Positions 51,205 through 58,695 of a DNA stretch of 64,000 nucleotides are shown in pieces. Position numbers and translations under genes: made by a program. Source of the DNA: Selenomonadales bacterium 4137-cl (GTDB lineage Bacteria; Bacillota; Negativicutes; Sporomusales; UBA7701); contig JAUOZS010000001.1 in assembly GCA_032334055.1 (NCBI GenBank), positions 904,501-968,500 on the forward strand. Reading direction: 5' to 3'. The notes beneath the pieces are model-generated. The model was not told the DNA's origin and made no database searches. It saw only the letters and a program-made list of their open reading frames with translations. The stretch's first letter is position 1. Each line of letters starts with the position of its first letter.

Positions 51205-52389
51205 ATGAAACCGCTCAAGGACATCGTTGTCCTCGACCTCACCCGGGTGCTCGCCGGCCCCTACTGTGCCATGGTGCTGGCCGACTACGGCTGCGACGTC
51301 GTCAAAATCGAACCCCCGGGCGAAGGGGACGACTCCCGCGCCTTCGGGCCGTTCGTCGGCCAAGAAAGCGCCTACTTCATGAGCCTCAACCGCAACAAGC
51401 GCTCCATGACCCTGAACCTGAAAAAGCAGGAAGCCCGTGACCTCTTCAAGGAAATGGTCAAAAAAGCCGACGTCGTCCTCGAAAACTACCGTCCCGGGAC
51501 GATGGAAAAATTCGGCCTCGGCTACGACGAACTCAAAACAGTCAACCCCCAAATCATCTACGCCGCCTGCTCGGGCTTCGGCCACACCGGCCCCTACGCC
51601 CAAAAACCCGGCTACGACATCCTTGCCCAGGCCATGGGCGGCATCATGAGCATCACCGGCCCCGAGGGCGGCGAACCCGTGCGCGTCGGCGCCTCCATCG
51701 GCGATATCATCGCCGGACTCTTCACCGCCATCGGCGTCCTCATGGCCCTTCACCACCGGACCGTGACCGGAGAAGGGCAGAAAATCGACGTATCCATGCT
51801 CGATAGCCAGGTGGCCATCCTCGAAAACGCCATCGCCCGCTACTTCGTTTCCGGCTCCGCCCCCAAGCCCCTCGGCACCCGGCATCCCTCCATCACCCCT
51901 TTCGACGCCTTCAAATCCAAGGACGGCTCCATAATCGTCGGCGCCGGCAATGACCGGCTGTGGGAAAAACTGTGCGACATCATCGGTTGTCCCGAACTAA
52001 AGGCTGATGAGCGTTTCAAGAGCAATTCCCAGCGCACCCAGAACTTCCAAGAACTGTACCCCTACCTCAACGACGCCTTCCGGGCCAAAACCACCGCCGA
52101 ATGGATAATTGACCTCGAAGCCGCCGGCATACCCTGCGGCCCCATCAACCCCATCGATAAAGTCGTCGCCGATCCGCAGGTTCTCTGCCGCGAAATGATC
52201 GTCGAGACCGACCATCCCGTGGCCGGCCCGGTCAAAATGGCCGGCGTGCCGATCAAGATGTCGGCCACTCCGGGCGGCGTCGACAAACCGGCCCCCACGC
52301 TAGGCCAGCACTCGGCGGAAATACTCCGGGAGCTTCTCGGGCTCAAGCCCGAAGAAATAGAAAACCTTCGCAAGCGGCAGGTACTTTGA
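51205..52389 (+). CDS. Class III CoA-transferase (CaiB/BaiF family)
   Basis: 394 aa. The N-terminus (LKDIVVLDLTRVLAGPYC, EPPGEGDDSR) and the catalytic Asp region YDILAQAMGGIMS, with GASIGDIIAGL and AIGVLMAL, match formyl-CoA transferase-type enzymes. It moves CoA between carboxylic acids. No dehydratase or dehydrogenase partner lies next to it, so the acyl group is unknown. The start is ATG 51205 after AAGGAGGAG. A strong terminator follows. Confidence 0.92.
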   Translation: MKPLKDIVVLDLTRVLAGPYCAMVLADYGCDVVKIEPPGEGDDSRAFGPFVGQESAYFMSLNRNKRSMTLNLKKQEARDLFKEMVKKADVVLENYRPGTMEKFGLGYDELKTVNPQIIYAACSGFGHTGPYAQKPGYDILAQAMGGIMSITGPEGGEPVRVGASIGDIIAGLFTAIGVLMALHHRTVTGEGQKIDVSMLDSQVAILENAIARYFVSGSAPKPLGTRHPSITPFDAFKSKDGSIIVGAGNDRLWEKLCDIIGCPELKADERFKSNSQRTQNFQELYPYLNDAFRAKTTAEWIIDLEAAGIPCGPINPIDKVVADPQVLCREMIVETDHPVAGPVKMAGVPIKMSATPGGVDKPAPTLGQHSAEILRELLGLKPEEIENLRKRQVL

Positions 52390-52401
52390 TAACACCGGAA
52401 A

Positions 52402-52424
52402 GGGAGCAGGCAGAGCCTGCTCCC
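52402..52424 (+). terminator. Hairpin between the CoA-transferase and a convergent gene
   Basis: GGGAGCAGGC/GCCTGCTCCC (52402-52411 / 52415-52424), loop AGA, followed by TCCTTAAC. Confidence 0.65.
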
Positions 52425-52427
52425 TCC

Positions 52428-52997
52428 TTAACTCGCGGATTTACCTTTTGGCGCCGCGAAAACTTTGCCAACCAGCCATTTTAGGACGACGCCGATGGCG
52501 ACATAGATCGGCAATCCGTAATAAGGCTTCCAATGCAACGGGGTATATAGACCCAGCCAAATGAGGGCCGGTTCGGCCGCCAGCGTAAACAGCACGGCGA
52601 CCACGAAAAGAACGGCGACAAACCGCTTCCAGGCGGGGAAATATTGATAAACGAGCATATATATCACCGGCAGCGCGGAAAGATTCACCTCCTCGAACCG
52701 CGGGAAAAGCGGCGCTAGCTCTGTCGGGTAATACCAGACCCCCAGCTCGTAGCCGATATGATCGAGCGTCTCGGCGGCGATCAACACCCACGAACCGTAC
52801 AGCGCCAGCTCCGGCAACCGGTCCCTCTTCGCCAGCCGCGCGAAAATGATCCAGGGAACGATAAACATCGCCAGTTGTATCCACCATCCGGCGCTCAGGA
52901 AATCCTGCTCCAGCCAGGACTTGATGTCCAGGTCGGTCATCTTTTCCTGCAGCTCCATCATCAGCTTATCGTCCTGGGTCAAACCCCTGGCAGTCAC
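52428..52997 (-). CDS. CBO0543-family membrane protein
   Basis: 189 aa. An N-terminal helical stretch with Glu/Lys (MELQEKMTDLDIKSWLEQ), then about four or five membrane helices (AGWWIQLAMFIVPWIIFARL, LYGSWVLIAAETLDHIGY, ALPVIYMLVYQYFP, FVAVLFVVAVLFTLA). This matches CBO0543-type proteins of spore-forming Bacillota, whose role is not established. The start is GTG 52997 after GGGAGG. A small membrane gene lies just upstream on the same strand (gap 23 bases). Confidence 0.8.
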   Translation of the reverse strand: MTARGLTQDDKLMMELQEKMTDLDIKSWLEQDFLSAGWWIQLAMFIVPWIIFARLAKRDRLPELALYGSWVLIAAETLDHIGYELGVWYYPTELAPLFPRFEEVNLSALPVIYMLVYQYFPAWKRFVAVLFVVAVLFTLAAEPALIWLGLYTPLHWKPYYGLPIYVAIGVVLKWLVGKVFAAPKGKSAS

Positions 52998-53020
52998 ATT
53001 GCCTCCCGGGCCGCAGACAC

Positions 53021-53167
53021 TCAGACGCCCCCTTGGTCGCGGACATCATCGGCGTGCAACTTGGCAATTTCGTCGACAAGATATTGTTTCTCCCGTTCCC
53101 GGTAAACATGGCCGGCCACTGTCGCGATCGTCACCCCTACGGCGACGCCGAGCAAAAACCGCAGCAT
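53021..53167 (-). CDS. 48-aa single-pass small membrane protein
   Basis: Small gene on the minus strand. The ATG at 53167 follows GGAGGGA. The peptide starts MLRFLLGVAVGVTIATVAG (one membrane helix, about 3-20), then a charged tail (HVYREREKQYLVDEIAKLH). It lies 23 bases upstream of the CBO0543-family gene on the same strand and may form an operon with it. I do not recognise a family. Confidence 0.65.
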   Translation of the reverse strand: MLRFLLGVAVGVTIATVAGHVYREREKQYLVDEIAKLHADDVRDQGGV

Positions 53168-53313
53168 CAGCAGTCCCTCCTTCTTCGGATAAGAGTATTA
53201 TGCTTAGCCGGGAGGTTTTTATATGCATCGCAGAACTGTTCCCCGGAAGGAGAAGGAACAGCCTGCGGGGAATAAACATAAGATAGTTACCAACGCTGCG
53301 AAGGAGGAAACCG

Positions 53314-53790
53314 ATGAAGAGAAACATCCTGTTGCCCTTCGATGGCTCGACTAACGCAATTGCCGCCCTGCAGCAGGCCATCATCCTGGCCAAGGCCCTC
53401 GACGAAGAAGTAATCCTGCTCAACGTCCAGCCAACCTTTCACACCGCCCACACCAAACTATTCTTCAACGAAAACGAAATCCACGAGTACCAGCTTCAAC
53501 TCTGTCAGGAGACGGCCGACCCGGCGATACAAATCCTGAAGGACAGCGGAGCGTCCTTCGAAGTCCGCCTGCGCGTCGGCGTCCCCAAAGACATCATCGT
53601 CCAGGAAGCGTCCCGGGAAGGAGAAGACGGGGTCCGTCTGATCGTCATGGGCTCGCGCGGCCTCAACCCCATCATCGGCGCCTTCCTCGGCACCACCAGC
53701 TACGGCGTCCTTCAGGAAGCGCCGTGCCCGGTCCTCATCGTGCCCTACAGGGAGACGGAGGAGCCGGAAGCCGGCCCACAACTTCCATAG
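53314..53790 (+). CDS. Universal stress protein (UspA family)
   Basis: 158 aa. LLPFDGSTNAIAALQQAII at the start and the ATP-binding motif GSRGLNPIIGAFLGTTS at the end are typical. It is probably an ATP-binding regulator of general stress or dormancy. A central stretch (HTKLFFNENEIHEYQLQ) differs from the closest family members. The ATG follows GAAGGAGGA. Confidence 0.9.
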   Translation: MKRNILLPFDGSTNAIAALQQAIILAKALDEEVILLNVQPTFHTAHTKLFFNENEIHEYQLQLCQETADPAIQILKDSGASFEVRLRVGVPKDIIVQEASREGEDGVRLIVMGSRGLNPIIGAFLGTTSYGVLQEAPCPVLIVPYRETEEPEAGPQLP

Positions 53791-53805
53791 AATAGCAAAG
53801 TCTAA

Positions 53806-53831
53806 AGAGTGCCCGGCAGGCACTCTTTTTT
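53806..53831 (+). terminator. Terminator of the universal stress gene
   Basis: AGAGTGCC/GGCACTCT (53806-53813 / 53819-53826), then TTTTTT. Confidence 0.85.
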
Positions 53832-53902
53832 CTGTCGAATACCTCGCCGGTAAAAAGGGGAAAATAACAAGGTGTGATGCAAAAACCGGGAGGTAAAGAA
53901 GC

Positions 53903-54871
53903 TTGAAAGTATATCTCGGCGTCGACGTAGGCTCGGTCAGCACCAACATCGCCGTAGTGGATGCTGCGGGAACCGTCCTCGACACCGTCTACCTGCGCAC
54001 CCACGGCAGGCCGGTCGCGGCCATCCAGCAGGCCCTCCGGCAGACGCGGGAACGGAATCCCGCCCTTGCCGTGGCCGGGGTGGGCACCACCGGCAGCGGC
54101 CGCCACCTCGCAGGCGTCGTCCTCGGCGCCGACAGCGTCAAAAACGAAATCACCGCTCATGCCGTCGCCGCCATGCACATCGTCCCAGACGTCAGGACCG
54201 TCCTGGAAATAGGCGGTCAGGACTCGAAAATAATCATCATCAGGGACGGCGTCGTCACCGACTTCGCCATGAACACCGTCTGCGCGGCCGGCACCGGCTC
54301 GTTCCTCGACCAGCAGGCCGCCAGGCTGGGCATCCCCATCGAAGAATTCGGCCGCCGCGCCCTCGAAGGCGCCTCGCCCGTCAGAGTCGCCGGCCGGTGC
54401 GCCGTATTCGCCGAATCCGACATGATCCACAAGCAGCAGACCGGCCACCGGATCGCCGACATCCTCAGCGGCCTGTGCCAGGCGCTCGTCCGCAACTACC
54501 TCAACAACATCGGCAAAGGCAAACCCATCGACAGCCCGGTCGTCTTCCAGGGCGGGGTAGCCGCCAACGCCGGCATGCGGCGGGCCTTCGAGGAAACGCT
54601 CGGCTGCCCGGTCGTCGTTCCCGACCATTACGGCGTCATGGGGGCCGTCGGCGCCGCCTTGCTTGCCCGGGAGCAGGTCGACGGCGGCCCCACCGCCTTC
54701 CGCGGCTTCGACCTTGTCGACTATCGCTTCCGCACCGCCGGCTTCGAATGCGACGGCTGCCCCAACATCTGTGAAGTAGTGGAAATAAAACTGGACGAAC
54801 AAGTAATTGCCAGATGGGGCGATCGCTGCGGCAAATGGACAAACAGCGTTCAAAAGCCCAGCAGAAAATGA
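53903..54871 (+). CDS. Acyl-CoA dehydratase activase (BadF/HgdC-type ATPase)
   Basis: 322-aa ASKHA-fold ATPase that uses ATP to drive electron transfer into 2-hydroxyacyl-CoA dehydratase-type enzymes. The nucleotide fold is seen in LGVDVGSVSTNIAVVD, GVGTTGSGR and GGQDSKIII. The cluster-binding Cys are in NTVCAAGTGSFLDQQA and RCAVFAESDMIHKQQ, with an extra CDGCPNIC tail. The start is TTG 53903 after GGAGG. The two genes that follow, on the other strand, are the DUF2229 pair. No dehydratase subunits are nearby. Confidence 0.9.
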   Translation: MKVYLGVDVGSVSTNIAVVDAAGTVLDTVYLRTHGRPVAAIQQALRQTRERNPALAVAGVGTTGSGRHLAGVVLGADSVKNEITAHAVAAMHIVPDVRTVLEIGGQDSKIIIIRDGVVTDFAMNTVCAAGTGSFLDQQAARLGIPIEEFGRRALEGASPVRVAGRCAVFAESDMIHKQQTGHRIADILSGLCQALVRNYLNNIGKGKPIDSPVVFQGGVAANAGMRRAFEETLGCPVVVPDHYGVMGAVGAALLAREQVDGGPTAFRGFDLVDYRFRTAGFECDGCPNICEVVEIKLDEQVIARWGDRCGKWTNSVQKPSRK

Positions 54872-54886
54872 GGTTCCCGAATTGCC

Positions 54887-54932
54887 GGAAGCCGTCTAGA
54901 AGGCTGAACCTTATAGGCGGCTTCCCTCTTTT
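54887..54932. terminator. Terminator between the activase and its convergent neighbours
   Basis: GGAAGCCG (54887-54894) pairs with CGGCTTCC (54918-54925), followed by CTCTTTTTTT on the plus strand. Confidence 0.75.
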
Positions 54933-55996
54933 TTTCTCTTGATGCAATCCACGAACGCCTCCAACCTGGTGGCTATCCCCACATCGCTGGCGTGCTCGTC
55001 GATGCTCAGCGTCAACAGCGGCAGGCCGTAATCGGCGGCGATATTCTTCAGCGCGTACTGGGCGACGATCTCGGGCATGCAGCCGAACGGAAAGACATGG
55101 ATGATCCCGTCGTAGCCCTGCCGGGCGCTCCATAGCGACGTGCCCACCGACTTGAGGCCGTCGCCGCCCACATGGTGGTTGAAATACGGCCTGGCCTCGT
55201 CCAGGTATTCGCGCTCCTCGTCGAACAGGCCGAAGGTCTGCAGCAGCGTCTTGGCGTACGCCCAGCCGCCGGTCCGCACGAACTTCCTCACCTCCACGCC
55301 CTGCTTGACCAGGGCGTTTTCTATCCAGCGGTTGGCATAAGGCTCCAAAAGCACGTAAAACTCGCCCACCAGCGCCACCCTCGGCGGCTGAGGCGCATCG
55401 GCGCGGCAGTAAGAGCTCATTACACTGACGATCAGATCGCGGCTGTAATTAACCTCGGCGAAGCTCTCCGCGCCGGCGATCTCGCCCGTGCCGTACTCGC
55501 AGATGTCTACGACCCGTTCTGGTACGTCCGCGCGGGGAGCGAAACGGTTCTTGGCGTCATTGACGGCATCGAGCGCCCGCAGCTTCTTGACCGCCAGAGC
55601 GATGCTCCCGGCCACCGTCAGGCGACCCGCCGACGGAGCCGCGCGACGGAGAAAACGGTACATATCCGGCAGCAGCCGCTCGGTATCCAGCGAGCAGAAC
55701 GCGATCTCCCGGCCCTGGGTCAGCGCGGTCCGCTGCACCGCGCCGTAAAAGCCGAACCGGCACTTGCCGGCCCCGCACATCGTCACGATCGTATCGGCGC
55801 CCCGCTCCAGCCCTTCGAGGAAATTGCCCATATTCAGTTTGTAAGGCAGGCACACCCCCTCGGGAGAATGGAGCGTCCCCAGCTCCACCGTCCGTTTGCT
55901 GATCGGCGGCGCCTCCGTTACCTCGATCGCCAGGCTCTCCAGCATGTGGCGGACAGGTGCGCTCATATAGCCCATATACGGATAAGTGACCTTCAT
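54911..55996 (-). CDS. Activase-related CoA protein (HgdB-like), pair 2 second
   Basis: 361 aa. MKVTYPYMGYMSAPVRHML, SPEGVCLPYKLNMGNFLEG, MCGAGKCRFGFY, VGEFYVLLEPYAN, HVFPFGCMPEIVAQYAL and DEHASDVGIATRLEAFVD show it is a paralogue of 19477-20580. It overlaps the upstream gene by 4 bases (ATGA) and follows the activase at 53903 on the other strand. Cys residues are well placed for a [4Fe-4S] cluster. Role unknown. Confidence 0.82.
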   Translation of the reverse strand: MKVTYPYMGYMSAPVRHMLESLAIEVTEAPPISKRTVELGTLHSPEGVCLPYKLNMGNFLEGLERGADTIVTMCGAGKCRFGFYGAVQRTALTQGREIAFCSLDTERLLPDMYRFLRRAAPSAGRLTVAGSIALAVKKLRALDAVNDAKNRFAPRADVPERVVDICEYGTGEIAGAESFAEVNYSRDLIVSVMSSYCRADAPQPPRVALVGEFYVLLEPYANRWIENALVKQGVEVRKFVRTGGWAYAKTLLQTFGLFDEEREYLDEARPYFNHHVGGDGLKSVGTSLWSARQGYDGIIHVFPFGCMPEIVAQYALKNIAADYGLPLLTLSIDEHASDVGIATRLEAFVDCIKRKKEGSRL

Positions 55997-56904
55997 TTAC
56001 GCCGCCTCCATTCCACCAGGTCCCAGAAAGCCTCCACCCGCGTCGCCACTCCCGCCCGGCCGGTATGTTCGTCCACATTGAGAATCAAATACGGTTTTCC
56101 GCAACCCTTAAGCACCCGGTACTCCAGAAACTCGTTCACCAGCGAGTCGGGTCCGCAGCCGAAGCACGACACCAACACGAGACCGGCGATATCGGGACGG
56201 ACGGCGAAATACCTTGTCGCCCCGGCCAGCTTCGCCGACAGCTGCCAGTGCACCTCAGGCGCGAACCTGCCGGCTTCCGCATACAGCGCCCGCGCGGGTA
56301 CGTCGTCCGGCGTGACCGTCGCCACAGACCGCGCCGCCAGCAGCGACAAAACCTCGCCGCCCAGGAACGGATCGCGCAGGATATAACTGTGGCCGATTAC
56401 CGCCACCTTCGTATCCGCCGCGACGCCTGGTCCTGCCGGCTGCGTCCGCCAAGCCGCCAACGCCTGGCGGAGGCTCGCCAGACCGGCGAAAGTCGACCGC
56501 CCCACAGCCCCCGCGGCGGTCCGCACGGCGTTAATGCCGCACAGCGGCCGGCGGCCGTCGACATCGGGGGCGATCACCCGGTCCGCGCTAAGCCCGAACG
56601 TATTCCTCACGATATCGGGCAGGCCGGCGAATTTGGCGCACAGGTAATAATCGCGGTGATAGCAGGCGATGCGGGGCACGAACAGATGGCTCGAGCAGCC
56701 CAGAAGCGACTCCGCATGGCCGAGGTACAGCTTGAGAGGCAGGCACGACTCGTCGACAGCGAGGGAAGTGCCGCGGTCCAGAAGCGTTTTCGTCGTCGCC
56801 GGCGAAACGCTCACGGCGACACCGAGATTGGAAAAGAAACTCTGCCACAGCTCACCGAACTCATGGAACAGCAACGCCCGGGGGATGCCGACAGAAATGG
56901 TCAT
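55993..56904 (-). CDS. DUF2229 acyl-CoA dehydratase activase-related protein (pair 2 first)
   Basis: 303 aa. MTISVGIPRALLFHEFGELW, VDESCLPLKLYLGHAESLL, HSYILRDPFLGGEVL, FGCGPDSLVNEFLEY and DEHTGRAGVATRVEAFWD mirror 18575-19480. I place the start at ATG 56904 after GGGAGGAG; a frame open to 56916 adds four residues. The pair recurs here beside the activase ATPase, which supports a common electron-transfer or cofactor role. Confidence 0.82.
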   Translation of the reverse strand: MTISVGIPRALLFHEFGELWQSFFSNLGVAVSVSPATTKTLLDRGTSLAVDESCLPLKLYLGHAESLLGCSSHLFVPRIACYHRDYYLCAKFAGLPDIVRNTFGLSADRVIAPDVDGRRPLCGINAVRTAAGAVGRSTFAGLASLRQALAAWRTQPAGPGVAADTKVAVIGHSYILRDPFLGGEVLSLLAARSVATVTPDDVPARALYAEAGRFAPEVHWQLSAKLAGATRYFAVRPDIAGLVLVSCFGCGPDSLVNEFLEYRVLKGCGKPYLILNVDEHTGRAGVATRVEAFWDLVEWRRRK

Positions 56905-57093
56905 GGCTCCTCCCATCTTTACTTATTATTCATGAAGCGGTGGCGCGGTCGCGTACTCACATTAGCTAGTATTGGGACGGCACTTCTTTTTATTACTGGA
57001 AGTTCCCGCCGCCCCGCCTGGCAGAAGCTGCATATTCTTACAAGCCCGGCAACGGCATATAATCTAATAACGTCCTCGAAAGGGGTGACTTAA

Positions 57094-57384
57094 TTGACTG
57101 GATTGTTCAAAGAACGGTCAAGCAGGTTCGGGTCGCTGGTCAGCCTCATCGCCGTCACCGCGATGCTGGCGGTATTTTTCCTGTCCCTGCCGGTTTTCCT
57201 GGTATCCTTCCCCGGCCGGACGTTCGTGGCCGCATGGTCGGTCGTGGCGATCGTTATCCTCATCGCCCACGCCCGCAATGTTGCCGGACTGCGTCATCGC
57301 CGGCCCATCACCTATAGTTCCTCGGGACGACCGCAATCGCCGCAAAAAACAGTGCAGCGGGCCGTAAGCCCGCTGCGGGGATGA
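57094..57384 (+). CDS. Small membrane protein, two predicted helices
   Basis: 96 aa. Helices about 15-38 (VSLIAVTAMLAVFFLSLPVF) and 45-60 (FVAAWSVVAIVILIAHA), with an Arg/Ser/Pro-rich tail. The start is TTG 57094 after AAAGGGGTG. Its 3' end contains the terminator hairpin (57347-57376) of the convergent aminotransferase gene, so its last codons overlap that structure. No family recognised. Confidence 0.6.
   Translation: MTGLFKERSSRFGSLVSLIAVTAMLAVFFLSLPVFLVSFPGRTFVAAWSVVAIVILIAHARNVAGLRHRRPITYSSSGRPQSPQKTVQRAVSPLRG
57347..57376 (-). terminator. Terminator of the aminotransferase gene
   Basis: On the minus strand GCAGCGGGC (57376-57368) pairs with GCCCGCTGC (57362-57354), followed by ACTGTTTTTTG. 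It lies inside the 3' end of the small plus-strand gene at 57094. Confidence 0.75.
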
Positions 57385-57387
57385 TTC

Positions 57388-58674
57388 TCAGAGTCGGCTT
57401 AGCACATCGTCCAGGGCGGTGAGGAGGCTGTCGATGTCCTCCTCGCCGACGACCAGCGGCGGCTGAAAAGCGAGGACATTACGGTGGAGCCCGGTTTTGC
57501 CCGCCAGGAACCCTCTGTCTTTCAGCATTTCCAGGGCAAGGTCGGCCTCGGCCGCCGCCGGCGACTTGTCGGGGCGGATCAGCTCGGCCCCCACCATCAG
57601 GCCAAGGCCGCGGACATCGCCGATGACCGGGTGGCGGCTCATAAGGCCCTTTAACCCGTTCGCGAGGCGGTCGCCGAGGATTGCGGCCCGGTCGGCCAGG
57701 CCTTCTCCGGCGATCACGTCCAGCGTCGCCAGCGCCGCCGCGGCCGTAACCGGGTTGCCGCCCGTGGTGGAAGCGCTGGGGCGGGTGAATTTCGCGGCCA
57801 ACTCATCGGTGGTGATGAAGGCCCCCACCGGCGCACCGTTTGCTAAGGCTTTCGCCATCGTCATGATATCCGGCTCCACCCCGAAATGCTCAATGCCGAA
57901 CATCCTGCCCGTGCGCCCGAAACCGGTCTGGACCTCGTCGACCACCAACAGCACGCCGTAGCGGTCGAGAATTTCCCGCAGGCGCTTAAAATAGCCGGGG
58001 GGCGGGGTAATGACGCCGCCGTTCCCCTGAATGGGCTCCGCGAACATCGCCGCCACTCTGCCGGAGGTGGTGGTCTTTATTATCGTCTCCACAGCGTCGG
58101 CGCAAGCCAGGTCGCACGAATCCTTCCGGCTGCCGAGGGGGCAGCGGAAACAGTACGGGCTCGGCGCGAAGCTCACCCCGCCGACCGGGCTGGTATCGGC
58201 CCGCCACATCTGCAGCCCGGTAAGGCTCATCGTAAGCTTCGTGCGGCCGTGGAGGGCGTGCCGGAGAGCGATGAACTCGCCGCGCTCCGTCGCCAGCGCC
58301 GCCAGCAGCGCCGCCCCCTCGTTCGCCTCGCTGCCGCTGTTGCAGAAAAACGACTTGCCCAGCCTGCCGGGGGTAACCGCCGCCAGGCGCTCGGCCAGGT
58401 CGACGACCGGCTGGGTCAGATAAATCGTTGTCGTGTGCTGGAGCGTCGCCGCCTGCTCGCACACCGCCCGCACGATATCCGGGTGGCAATGGCCGCAATT
58501 CACCACCGACACCCCCGCGAAGCAGTCGAGATAACGCCTGCCCGCATGATCGTACAGGTATTGCCGCTCGCCGCGGACGATCTGCATCGGCTCGGCGTAA
58601 AAATGATACACGCACGGGATCAGATACTGATGCTTCTTGCGCAGGATCTCCCCCGGTCCGGCCGGTTTCTTCAT
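57388..58674 (-). CDS. Class III PLP-dependent aminotransferase
   Basis: 428-aa ornithine/4-aminobutyrate-type aminotransferase. FCNSGSEANEGAALLA, VDEVQTGFGRTGRMFG and the PLP Lys in TMAKALANGAPVGAF are typical. A Cys-rich insert, CFRCPLGSRKDSCDLAC, resembles the alanine-glyoxylate (AGXT2-like) group. The donor is unknown. The start is ATG 58674 after AGGAGGTG; the GTG at 58683 is in front of it. It is the last gene of a minus-strand run that starts at 61462. Confidence 0.88.
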   Translation of the reverse strand: MKKPAGPGEILRKKHQYLIPCVYHFYAEPMQIVRGERQYLYDHAGRRYLDCFAGVSVVNCGHCHPDIVRAVCEQAATLQHTTTIYLTQPVVDLAERLAAVTPGRLGKSFFCNSGSEANEGAALLAALATERGEFIALRHALHGRTKLTMSLTGLQMWRADTSPVGGVSFAPSPYCFRCPLGSRKDSCDLACADAVETIIKTTTSGRVAAMFAEPIQGNGGVITPPPGYFKRLREILDRYGVLLVVDEVQTGFGRTGRMFGIEHFGVEPDIMTMAKALANGAPVGAFITTDELAAKFTRPSASTTGGNPVTAAAALATLDVIAGEGLADRAAILGDRLANGLKGLMSRHPVIGDVRGLGLMVGAELIRPDKSPAAAEADLALEMLKDRGFLAGKTGLHRNVLAFQPPLVVGEEDIDSLLTALDDVLSRL

Positions 58675-58695
58675 GGCGAACACCTCCTGGCTGTA

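Noticed and set aside
56932..57093. 53-codon plus-strand frame starting MKRWRGRVLTLAS
   Set aside because: It looks like a signal peptide and ends exactly before 57094, but has no ribosome site and lies in the promoter region of the divergent gene.
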